Translations under genes and position numbers: made by a program
Part shown: in pieces, positions 15,348 through 22,368 of the stretch
Position numbering within the stretch: position 1 is the stretch's first letter
Layout of the letters: each line of letters opens with the position of its first letter
From: UMGS946 sp048421225
Lineage (GTDB): Bacteria > Bacillota > Clostridia > Christensenellales > CAG-138
Assembly: GCA_048421225.1 (NCBI GenBank)
Contig: DBFNRV010000030.1
Coordinates: 1 to 24,597, forward strand
Direction of reading: 5' to 3'
DNA length: 24,597 nt
Notes under the pieces: model-generated
What the model was told of the DNA's origin: nothing
Database searches by the model: none
What the model saw: only the letters and a program-made list of their open reading frames with translations

Positions 15348-15703
15348 GCCTGTCCGCTCCTTGTGCATGCGGGAAGCCCCGCCTGATACAAGAGACCGCT
15401 TGATGTATATAGGGTCTTGTTCGTTGACAGAAGCACCATTCCCTGCTCGTCGGCCTCCTCAATGATATCCTCGCTTACCTGCTTTCCGCGCACGAATACT
15501 ATACATCGCACATCAAGCATCTCTGCAGTGCGTATCACATGAGGATTTATCATGCCTGTTAAGACCAAAGTTGTGGGCGTGACATACGCCAGCACGTCGC
15601 TCATCATATCAGATCCAAATGCGGAGTCTATCTCCAAATCGGTGCGGTCGGCTCCACAAAGGATATTTGCGTCCAGTATCCTGATAACATCCGATATTAA
15701 CAT
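15344..15703 (-). CDS. DRTGG domain protein (first copy)
   Basis: This 119-residue soluble protein is a single DRTGG domain, paralogous to the protein at 13203-13547. Shared features include an N-terminal MLISDVIRILDANILCG, the middle VTPTTLVLTGMINPHVIRTA and IVFVRGKQVSEDI. It has fewer cysteines than its paralogue. A GGAGGGG site precedes the ATG. It begins 19 bp after the SPOR gene and its stop overlaps the HATPase start, so it is the first signalling gene of the cluster. Ligand binding is inferred from the domain and nothing catalytic is visible. Confidence 0.82.
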   Translation of the reverse strand: MLISDVIRILDANILCGADRTDLEIDSAFGSDMMSDVLAYVTPTTLVLTGMINPHVIRTAEMLDVRCIVFVRGKQVSEDIIEEADEQGMVLLSTNKTLYTSSGLLYQAGLPACTRSGQA

Positions 15704-15722
15704 TGCGCATTCCCCTCCTTCG

Positions 15723-16598
15723 TCAGCCTTGGGAGGACAGCGCCTCCATCAGCTTAACGTATTCATGCGTTAACTGTAATTGAGTATACTTCATTTTCGA
15801 CGAAAAATCCACAAAACTTTCTGTTTGTTCATTGGAAAGTGAGGATAATAAACTGCTATATCTATCATAGCATTCAACAACTTTCAATAGAACCTGATCT
15901 GAGGATGTAACGGATTTCAGCGGTTCTACCGAATTGTTAAGTTTTGCAAGGATTTCACCGACCGCGGCCTTACCCTCTGAAACTTGGGAATTATTTTCAT
16001 CAAAAGTTATTGAGGCCTCCATAATTTCATTGCACGCATCAAGCAGGGCTTTAAAGCCGCTTTCAACATTGTTCAGTTGCGTTTCTGTCGCTGTAACGCG
16101 GAAACTTGCGCCCGACGCCGCCAGGTTGAATACCGTGCAGTCATGCCCTTCCTCTTTAAGCCTATCCCTTACGCTTTTGGCGTCGCTCTCGCTTCCGTAT
16201 CCCGATGCAAGCACCCTGAAGCGTTCACTGTCCTGATATACATAACCGGCGGCGCCCTGGCCTTTGAGATCATTGGCTAGCTTTTCGGCATTTTCTTGGG
16301 ATTCGAATACGCCCATCTGTAACATAAAGCAGGATACCGATGGCAAATCGATTTCGCGTGTAACGAGGTCGCCCGAGTTGATTGCGGGATTATCATCCGG
16401 CGTTGCCGACGGGCTTGGACTGTGGGCGGCCGTACCAAACAGCGGCGCGACGACATTTTGCGCTATCCAGGTACCAGCGGAAGACGCGGTAACAAAATAG
16501 ATCATGCCCGCAACCAGCACGATTGCCAAAACCACTCCGCCAGCACCCGAGCCTCCGTTTCTCGTCCCACGGCGCCTCCGTCTTCGTCTGTATTCCAT
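15723..16598 (-). CDS. Membrane-anchored SPOR domain protein
   Basis: This protein of 291 residues has an Arg-rich cytoplasmic N terminus (MEYRRRRRRRGTRNGG), one transmembrane helix at about 20-40, and a proline/serine linker near 58-75. A SPOR domain lies at about 87-160 (FMLQMGVFESQENAEKLANDL ... RFRVLASGYGS). The C-terminal 120 residues are helical and look coiled-coil-like. SPOR domains bind denuded peptidoglycan at division or engulfment septa, so it likely acts at the cell wall outside the membrane. The ATG at 16598 has a textbook AGGAGGTG site. A longer frame to 16769 lies in AT-rich intergenic sequence and is rejected. Only 19 bp separate it from the DRTGG gene. Confidence 0.88.
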   Translation of the reverse strand: MEYRRRRRRRGTRNGGSGAGGVVLAIVLVAGMIYFVTASSAGTWIAQNVVAPLFGTAAHSPSPSATPDDNPAINSGDLVTREIDLPSVSCFMLQMGVFESQENAEKLANDLKGQGAAGYVYQDSERFRVLASGYGSESDAKSVRDRLKEEGHDCTVFNLAASGASFRVTATETQLNNVESGFKALLDACNEIMEASITFDENNSQVSEGKAAVGEILAKLNNSVEPLKSVTSSDQVLLKVVECYDRYSSLLSSLSNEQTESFVDFSSKMKYTQLQLTHEYVKLMEALSSQG

Positions 16599-16960
16599 AA
16601 AGACACCTCCTGTCCTCTTATATGCTATATATACAAAGGCGCTCATTAATTTATAACGGTCGGCTATAAAAACACTTATAAACATTTGATGCCTTGTAAA
16701 TGGATCTGCTAATAAGTTTTTTGGAAAATTAGACATTAATGCAAAACGTTTGCTGAGTATTATATGCAAGCCAAACTATATATACTTATAATAGTCTATT
16801 GTAAAGCATTATAAAAATGAATTTTTTCGGGGTTTATATTCATATATGATTACTGTTAAGGCAAATAAAGCACTATGTAATAATAGCTCTTTAATTATTC
16901 TCTATAAAGCGATATTAATAAGAGCCTTAGCTTCTATGCTTTGGCAACTCAGTGAAATAG
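16599..16960. other. AT-rich intergenic gap between cas2 and the SPOR gene
   Basis: These 362 bases have no gene. They are clearly AT-richer than their neighbours. No CRISPR repeat, no direct repeat long enough to suggest an array, no tRNA and no strong terminator stem with T-tract was found on reading both strands. The minus-strand promoter for the SPOR-to-PHP cluster should lie here. Several weak TATAAT-like words exist, but none has a convincing -35 partner. Confidence 0.6.
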
Positions 16961-17248
16961 TCAATAGATCAGCGGCTTTTCCACATCAATCCCCTTATTA
17001 ACGCCAACATGTTCAATTTTAGTCCTATGATTGTTTCCCAAATAATAGAATCTCAGGCTGTCAAGCTCTTCGTCAATGATATTGGTTAATATGGACTTAA
17101 GCGCCACGCATTGTGCTTTGTCCAATAGGCACTCAAAGACGGAATTCTGTACGCGCGTGCCATAATTAACGCACTGTTTAGCAACTCTCCTCAGTCTGGT
17201 CTTCCCTTCGGCGGTCTCTGTGTTGACGTCGTAAGTTATAAGTACCAT
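16961..17248 (-). CDS. cas2: CRISPR-associated endonuclease Cas2 (type I-C)
   Basis: Cas2 is the small dimeric subunit of the Cas1-Cas2 integrase that inserts new spacers. This 95-residue protein shows the first-strand motif MVLITYDVNTETAEG, then LRRVAKQCVNYGTRVQNSVFEC and the C-terminal SLRFYYLGNN, all close to the subtype I-C Cas2 pattern. I prefer the ATG at 17248, with GGTGAT about 8 bases upstream, over the in-frame GTG at 17260, which adds four residues and sits immediately after the cas1 stop. It is the last gene of the cas operon. Confidence 0.95.
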   Translation of the reverse strand: MVLITYDVNTETAEGKTRLRRVAKQCVNYGTRVQNSVFECLLDKAQCVALKSILTNIIDEELDSLRFYYLGNNHRTKIEHVGVNKGIDVEKPLIY

Positions 17249-17260
17249 CAAAGCTATCAC

Positions 17261-18292
17261 CTACTTCCAAAAGAACGGCGGATATTCGTCTATATCCCCC
17301 CTCAGGTGTCTAGCCAGTAGCATTGCCTGAACAAATGGTATCATACCCCATTCTACCTTCTCTCCAAGGTAGGGATGTGTAATTATGTCCTTTTTCTTAT
17401 TCTGCCATGCAGTTAGGATTAGCTTTTTCATATCATCCTTCATCACTACCGCCCCATCCTCCCTTTTAGAGAACCCCCGGGCAGTTATCATCTTTTTATT
17501 AATCATTGTGAGCACGAAGCGGTCGGCCAAAACAGGCCGCAACTCCTCAATCAAGTCAAGTGCCAGGGACGCTCTCCCTGGCCTGTCCGTATGCATGAAG
17601 CCTACGTATGGGTCAAGCCCCACGGATTCCAGGGCTGATTCAATCGTGTTGACAAGCAGCGTATATATAAAGGATAGCAGGGCGTTTACATTGTCAAGGG
17701 GCGGCCTCCTGCTCCTGCCATGAAACGCAAAATCTTTCTTCTGCTGAAGGATTAGCTGATCAAAAACCCCAAAATAGGTGCTCGCCGCTTCTCCCTCATA
17801 TCCGCGCAGCTGAGCCATATACTGGCTTAACGAAATATTGTCCAACGATTGCTGAAGCAATGACGATGCCCGCTTAACTCTTTCTAGATCTATCTGTGCG
17901 CCATGATCCCTTGTGGCGCGCTCTAAAACCCATCGGCAATTATACACTTTTCCTAACACGCAGTTTTTGGCTATTCCTAAACTTAATGTTTCATCCTCAG
18001 AAACCCTGTACTGCTTTTTTCTTAATATAACATTTCCCCTAACACTTCCTGTGACCCGCGCTAGAAATCTGCCGTTAGGGCTGATAAAGCATAGAGAAAT
18101 GTTCTGTTCTGAGCACTTGCCCATCAGCGCAGGGCTGACTCCTCTGTATCCAAATGAAATTACTGCCTCTAAGTTATGCAGCGGAACCCGTCCCAGCTCC
18201 TGGCCATTTTCAAGCACAACAATGTTCTCCCCATCCAATGAAAGATAATTTTCGGGAGAAGTTACATATAGGCTGTTCAGCAGCTTTTTCAT
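17261..18292 (-). CDS. cas1: CRISPR-associated integrase Cas1 (type I-C)
   Basis: Cas1 is the metal-dependent integrase catalysing spacer insertion into the CRISPR array. The 343-residue protein has the N-terminal beta domain (LLNSLYVTSPENYLSLDG) and the alpha-helical catalytic domain. Conserved active-site residues are visible as E166 in RGYEGEAAS, H234 in GFMHTDRPGR and D246 in SLALDLIEELRP. These are all present, so the enzyme looks intact. The ATG overlaps the cas4 stop as ATGA and the stop is directly followed by cas2. Confidence 0.97.
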   Translation of the reverse strand: MKKLLNSLYVTSPENYLSLDGENIVVLENGQELGRVPLHNLEAVISFGYRGVSPALMGKCSEQNISLCFISPNGRFLARVTGSVRGNVILRKKQYRVSEDETLSLGIAKNCVLGKVYNCRWVLERATRDHGAQIDLERVKRASSLLQQSLDNISLSQYMAQLRGYEGEAASTYFGVFDQLILQQKKDFAFHGRSRRPPLDNVNALLSFIYTLLVNTIESALESVGLDPYVGFMHTDRPGRASLALDLIEELRPVLADRFVLTMINKKMITARGFSKREDGAVVMKDDMKKLILTAWQNKKKDIITHPYLGEKVEWGMIPFVQAMLLARHLRGDIDEYPPFFWK

Positions 18293-18954
18293 ATATCTTC
18301 CTCTGCAATCGTATTCTTAATATACTCTGCAACTGAAGGCGACCTGCCTAACTTTGGAACGCATAAGTCCTTCAGAGAGCACGCGTTGCAGCTCTTTGAC
18401 CATTTTACCTTTGGGGTATATCCTCTATTAAACAGCTCGTGCATCTCTTTAAATGCTTTGATTACCTCTTCTCTAAGCTCCTCCGTAATGGCCACCCTGT
18501 CCCTGCGGCGTGTTTCCCCATAAAAGATGGCCCCCTCATCAATCTTACAGCACATCATCTCCTCAAGGCACATTGATTGGGCCGCAAGCTGCAGCTGGTC
18601 CGCCTTTGTCTCCTTTGGATGCCCTTTTTTATATTCGACAGGATATACCTTATATAATCCCCTATGTCCGTGAAGGGAAACGCCGTCTTCGGATTTATAG
18701 AACTCGACGATATCGCATATTCCGCTTACCCCCATCGTCCTGGAATGCACGGGTATCCCCCTGCTGACAATCAGGTCATTTCTTTTTTCATGAAAATAGG
18801 CGTCATGGGCCCTCTTATGAAACAGCTCGCCTATAACAGTATGTTCGTTTTCCTGCCACTGCTGCTCAACGTGGATAAGGGCCCATTGTCTCCTGCAAAA
18901 AGCAAAGTGCTGTATGCCCGAAAGCATCAGATAATCGTCTTCCTTGTACTCCAT
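18289..18954 (-). CDS. cas4: CRISPR-associated exonuclease Cas4 (type I-C)
   Basis: Cas4 is a RecB-like, Fe-S-containing nuclease that trims prespacers and checks the PAM before Cas1-Cas2 integration. In the 221 residues the cluster cysteines are C20 (FAFCRRQW) and C189, C192 and C198 (SCNACSLKDLC). Nuclease residues appear as H46 region GELFHKR, D81 (GICDIVEF) and the E-x-K of VEYKK (107-109). All catalytic positions are intact. The start overlaps the cas7 stop by one base (TAATG) and the stop overlaps cas1 (ATGA). Confidence 0.96.
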   Translation of the reverse strand: MEYKEDDYLMLSGIQHFAFCRRQWALIHVEQQWQENEHTVIGELFHKRAHDAYFHEKRNDLIVSRGIPVHSRTMGVSGICDIVEFYKSEDGVSLHGHRGLYKVYPVEYKKGHPKETKADQLQLAAQSMCLEEMMCCKIDEGAIFYGETRRRDRVAITEELREEVIKAFKEMHELFNRGYTPKVKWSKSCNACSLKDLCVPKLGRSPSVAEYIKNTIAEEDI

Positions 18955-19844
18955 TATGACTTTCTTATAAGTTCTACCGTAGATGGAATTCTGTCCTCAT
19001 GTATTTCTAAGCTGTAATCTCCATATTGTCTTGGATATTCCACGTCGTCCCTGCGCTTAACCTCCACCGTGTCGAACAGTTTATGGGCAGGACAATTCCC
19101 CAATTCACTGCTGTGCTTAAATATAATAAGCTCCCTGACAGCCATCTTTCCTCTGGCGGCCGAATGATCATTTTCAAACATGTTTAGGATTGCTTCCCAC
19201 AATAGCTCCAGATCATCCTCGGAGAAACCGGTCGTTTTACGGGCAAGATTTGCCGATACGTAGCCCTCCGCCCTATAAAGCGCGTAGGGAATTATGCTCT
19301 TTCGGCCCATCTCGGTGCTCTTTTTTTCGACATCCTCTTCCTTTGTAATCGCAACGCGGGTGATAGTAATCTCTTGGCTTATTACAGGATCGATGCTGCG
19401 CGCAAACCCGATTTGCACCGGCCCGCGCACCTGGCCGCAGTTCAGCGCCGCCTTTACAAAGGTGGTCATAACCGCCCCGAACGTGCGTATATCAAAGAAA
19501 TTTTGGCACATAAAATCCCTTATCTTCCTGTCCAGGTCAGGATCGCTTTTTTTAGCGTCCTTCACGTTGCTCGCGTTGATTTCAAGATATTCATAAGCGC
19601 TGCTGTCGCTTCGGTTGAGCGAAACATCCTCCTTTATATATATCTTATAGCCCGGCGCGTCCTCCTTGACCGCCTCTACATAGTTTCTTATCTTTCGTTT
19701 GATGCAAACATCCGTCACCAGACCGTATCCGCTTTCAGGATCCATCCTAGGCAGGTTGCCCGCATCCGGGTCCCCATTTGGGTTTCCGTTTTCCACATCG
19801 AATAAAATTACAAATTCATACCTGTTTTTAATTATCTCTGACAT
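18954..19844 (-). CDS. cas7: Type I-C Cascade backbone protein Cas7 (Csd2)
   Basis: Cas7c is the crRNA-binding backbone subunit that polymerises along the spacer in the type I-C Cascade. The 296-residue RAMP-fold protein begins with the diagnostic Csd2/CT1132-type region FVILFDVENGNPNGDPDAGN (residues 11-30). It continues with the CIKRKIRNYVE helix, the FFDIRTFGAVM block and the GPVQIGFARSIDPV block. It follows cas8c after a 2-bp gap and is preceded by an AGGAGG site at the end of that gene, which should support the high expression its stoichiometry needs. Confidence 0.96.
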   Translation of the reverse strand: MSEIIKNRYEFVILFDVENGNPNGDPDAGNLPRMDPESGYGLVTDVCIKRKIRNYVEAVKEDAPGYKIYIKEDVSLNRSDSSAYEYLEINASNVKDAKKSDPDLDRKIRDFMCQNFFDIRTFGAVMTTFVKAALNCGQVRGPVQIGFARSIDPVISQEITITRVAITKEEDVEKKSTEMGRKSIIPYALYRAEGYVSANLARKTTGFSEDDLELLWEAILNMFENDHSAARGKMAVRELIIFKHSSELGNCPAHKLFDTVEVKRRDDVEYPRQYGDYSLEIHEDRIPSTVELIRKS

Positions 19845-19846
19845 CG

Positions 19847-20260
19847 TTATTCAGCCTCCTGCCCTTTATTTTCATTTGAGTTGCTACTTGATCTCTTTTC
19901 ATAGCGTTTTGCGTTTTGATGATAATAGCCTAAAACGAACATGCCCTGCTCCTCAAGCGAAAGCCGCTTGGGATAAGCGGCGCTCTGATGATCCGCAGTC
20001 AGCACCTTTGATTGAAGCTCCGTCAACAGTTTTTCATAATGGATCACCATATTTTGATTCTTGTATCTTCTTATATGGCTGTTCTTTAATTTAAAAAGTA
20101 CTGGAAAGATGGATGCCGGCGTAGCGCACGCAGCGTTGAAGTACCTGTCCTTTATGGTGGCGTTTATTCCATTACTTGAATCCTCCTGTATCGCCTCCAA
20201 TACCGAAAATGTCCTGCCAAGCACATAGGCTATGTTATCACAGGTTTCATTCAGTCCCAC
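19847..20260 (-). CDS. cas11c: Internal Cas11c small subunit within cas8c
   Basis: In several type I-C systems the small subunit Cas11c is translated from inside cas8c. Here a GTG codon at 20260-20258, in the cas8c frame, is preceded after 8 bases by a perfect AGGAGG (20274-20269). Translation from it yields 137 residues ending at the cas8c stop (begins VGLNETCDNIAYVLGR), a helical protein of the expected Cas11c size. The AGGAGG falls in codons for DEEE, so it may be selected for both roles. The start is predicted from sequence, not shown. Confidence 0.75.
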   Translation of the reverse strand: MGLNETCDNIAYVLGRTFSVLEAIQEDSSNGINATIKDRYFNAACATPASIFPVLFKLKNSHIRRYKNQNMVIHYEKLLTELQSKVLTADHQSAAYPKRLSLEEQGMFVLGYYHQNAKRYEKRSSSNSNENKGQEAE

Positions 20261-21679
20261 ACGAATTTCCTCCTCATCGTAATTTGTATTTCTCAATAGA
20301 TAGGCCTTGATGATTGCGGCCCTGCCACTGGTTATTTTAGAGCTGTTTGATTCCTCGTCGTCCTGCTCTGCGTGAATCCTGCCCAGGGTGTTAAGATACA
20401 ACGTCTCCGGATATCGCCCTCCCGATATCATTGCACGGAATACGGAAGACGCCATGCTGGAAACGGGCTTTTTATCCTTTGACTTTTTATTTACAGTCTC
20501 CTGAAGCATTCTCCAAGCGCCAACGTATTTATAAGTGTCCCATACGGGTCTCACTATCTCCATTTTCTCGTAATGGTCCTTAAGGTGTACCAATATATTT
20601 TCAAAGCTGTTTTGATAAAAAAACCTTATGGCCAGCCTTGCCGCGTTGGGCGCTATCGCCAATATGTAAAATCGCTGATCCAACGATATACCGTTAATAA
20701 CGTGGTCAACGTCAACGGCCCAGCCCATCATCAATTTTTTGAACACGCCGTCAACAATCTCGTAGTTGTCCTCCTTTGGCTCTGTTACAGCCGAAAAGAT
20801 ATCCTGATATTCTTCATTTCCATCCTCAGACCAATATACGATCGTAGCGTCCCCTATTACGGTCGAGTGCTTGGAGTCTGATATCAGATGATTCAGAGCG
20901 GTGGTATACGCATAAGCGGCATATGTGCTTATCGGGGCGTTGAAGCTTTGTTTTTTTTCATATGATTCAAAGGAAGGATCATTGAACGACACAAGCGAAG
21001 CCCCGCTTGACTGGGCTCCCCGAACGCCCTTTACATTTCCGTGTATTCTGGCTATCTTAGAGCGCCTGCCCGTTATCAGGCATGTCCCCTCGTCTTCACC
21101 ATCCGCCTCAGCCCGTTCAAGATGGCGTTCCCAGGCGTCCCTTATGGCCTTGTCCTCATGTGCGTAACCAGAATAAGCTATATCAAAGATCAAATTGCCG
21201 CCCGACATCATTTCATCCAGATAAGCGCTTAACGCGGTATTGTCCTTTGCCGTTTCTGGATTCCAGTTTTCAAAATAATTTTTTACAGCTTTTGCGGCGG
21301 CGCTGTCCACTGAGTCCAACAGCTCCAGGTGTTTCTCCTTGGCGCAGTTAAAACATTCCTTTGAGCGGCCAGGCTTTCCCTTGTTGTCTATGCCCAAGAT
21401 ATAACTGGTATTATCGCATAAAAAATTGGACGTCACCTTTATGGTACGGGTGGTAACCATTTCCGGAACGATCAGCAGCTGAGGTTCTTTTATGATCTTG
21501 CTGCCGCCCTTCTTTTGCCGGATTTCAACATCGTTTGTCAGTCTGATTACGTCCAAAAGCTCTCCAGCTTCAGAAATTCTCAGGGCAAATGAAACCTTCG
21601 CCCTGCACCAGCCCGGCCTTGTGATACGCCCCTTTCTTTCAAGCGCTTCGTAATATTGAACCAACGACTGCAATATCAT
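19847..21679 (-). CDS. cas8c: Type I-C Cascade large subunit Cas8c (Csd1)
   Basis: Cas8c is the large subunit that recognises the PAM and positions Cas3 at the R-loop. I chose the ATG at 21679 (MILQSLVQYYEAL), giving 610 residues, a normal length. Its ATGA overlaps the cas5c stop and a GAGGTG site precedes it. The family N terminus is followed by a short cysteine motif, CFNCAKEKH, near residue 110, and a central region with YAYTTALNHLISD. The C-terminal quarter is helical and equals Cas11c, for which there is an internal start at 20260. Confidence 0.95.
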   Translation of the reverse strand: MILQSLVQYYEALERKGRITRPGWCRAKVSFALRISEAGELLDVIRLTNDVEIRQKKGGSKIIKEPQLLIVPEMVTTRTIKVTSNFLCDNTSYILGIDNKGKPGRSKECFNCAKEKHLELLDSVDSAAAKAVKNYFENWNPETAKDNTALSAYLDEMMSGGNLIFDIAYSGYAHEDKAIRDAWERHLERAEADGEDEGTCLITGRRSKIARIHGNVKGVRGAQSSGASLVSFNDPSFESYEKKQSFNAPISTYAAYAYTTALNHLISDSKHSTVIGDATIVYWSEDGNEEYQDIFSAVTEPKEDNYEIVDGVFKKLMMGWAVDVDHVINGISLDQRFYILAIAPNAARLAIRFFYQNSFENILVHLKDHYEKMEIVRPVWDTYKYVGAWRMLQETVNKKSKDKKPVSSMASSVFRAMISGGRYPETLYLNTLGRIHAEQDDEESNSSKITSGRAAIIKAYLLRNTNYDEEEIRVGLNETCDNIAYVLGRTFSVLEAIQEDSSNGINATIKDRYFNAACATPASIFPVLFKLKNSHIRRYKNQNMVIHYEKLLTELQSKVLTADHQSAAYPKRLSLEEQGMFVLGYYHQNAKRYEKRSSSNSNENKGQEAE

Positions 21680-22335
21680 CGTATCACCTCGCAATTACTC
21701 AAATCCAAAATCCCGTTTTTCAGCGTTGCGCGAAAGAACATGGGCTGAATATTCTCCGGATCTGAATAGTCTAAATCATACAGCATATAGCCCAAATCCC
21801 TTTCCGTATTCGGATATGCCGTTTTAATCTCATCCCCCTCAAACAGCTCAAACCTCGCCGGAAACTCCCTGCATCCAAAATACGGGGTATGGTAACACTG
21901 GCCTTTTCTGAGACGCCGCATGATTATATCCTTAAACTTGCCGGAGTTGTCGGATTCGTTTGCTTTGTCTGTCAATTCGAAATGAGCGTCTATCACATAT
22001 TCCACATCGCTAAGCAGTATTGAGGCCCGCTGAACAATATTTTCCCTGCTGCTTACGTAAAGCTGTGTTTTTGCGCCATTCATTGCGCTTAGAGCGTTTC
22101 TGGAGGACAATTTGCCCTTAACCTCGTTTCTTCGTATGCTGGTATACTGAATCGGCTTCAATACATAAATTTTGTCAATAACCCAGCGTATGCCAGGATG
22201 CCAGTAGATAGCCTCAAGAATACCCCTGGCGGCCGACGGCGTTATAATGTCGTAACTACACCGCTCCACCTTCATCTCCGGACGCGAAAACAGCGCCAGC
22301 TCCCCCCATGTCCTTATACTAACGCCTATGCCCAT
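21676..22335 (-). CDS. cas5c: Type I-C crRNA endonuclease Cas5c
   Basis: In subtype I-C this protein replaces Cas6. It cuts the repeat RNA and stays on the 5' handle in the Cascade. The 219-residue RAMP-fold protein shows the Cas5d-type start (IRTWGELALFSRPEMKVERCSYD), the TPSAARGILEAIYWHP helix, the PIQYTSIRRNEVKGK block and a C-terminal YMLYDLDYSDP. No cas6 gene exists in the window, which agrees with this assignment. An AGGAGGGAG site precedes the ATG at 22335, 33 bp after the cas3 stop. Confidence 0.96.
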   Translation of the reverse strand: MGIGVSIRTWGELALFSRPEMKVERCSYDIITPSAARGILEAIYWHPGIRWVIDKIYVLKPIQYTSIRRNEVKGKLSSRNALSAMNGAKTQLYVSSRENIVQRASILLSDVEYVIDAHFELTDKANESDNSGKFKDIIMRRLRKGQCYHTPYFGCREFPARFELFEGDEIKTAYPNTERDLGYMLYDLDYSDPENIQPMFFRATLKNGILDLSNCEVIR

Positions 22336-22368
22336 CTGCTCCCTCCTTTCCGTTCCAAGAAAATTATT

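Noticed and set aside
16599..16769. N-terminal extension of the SPOR gene
   Set aside because: The AGGAGGTG site directly precedes the ATG at 16598, and the upstream residues come from AT-rich intergenic DNA.
16770..16960. CRISPR array after cas2
   Set aside because: No repeated unit of 20 or more bases and no type I-C-like repeat hairpin were found on reading both strands.
18954..19844. Frameshift or broken cas gene
   Set aside because: All seven cas genes read through without internal stops, have normal lengths, and keep their catalytic or family motifs.
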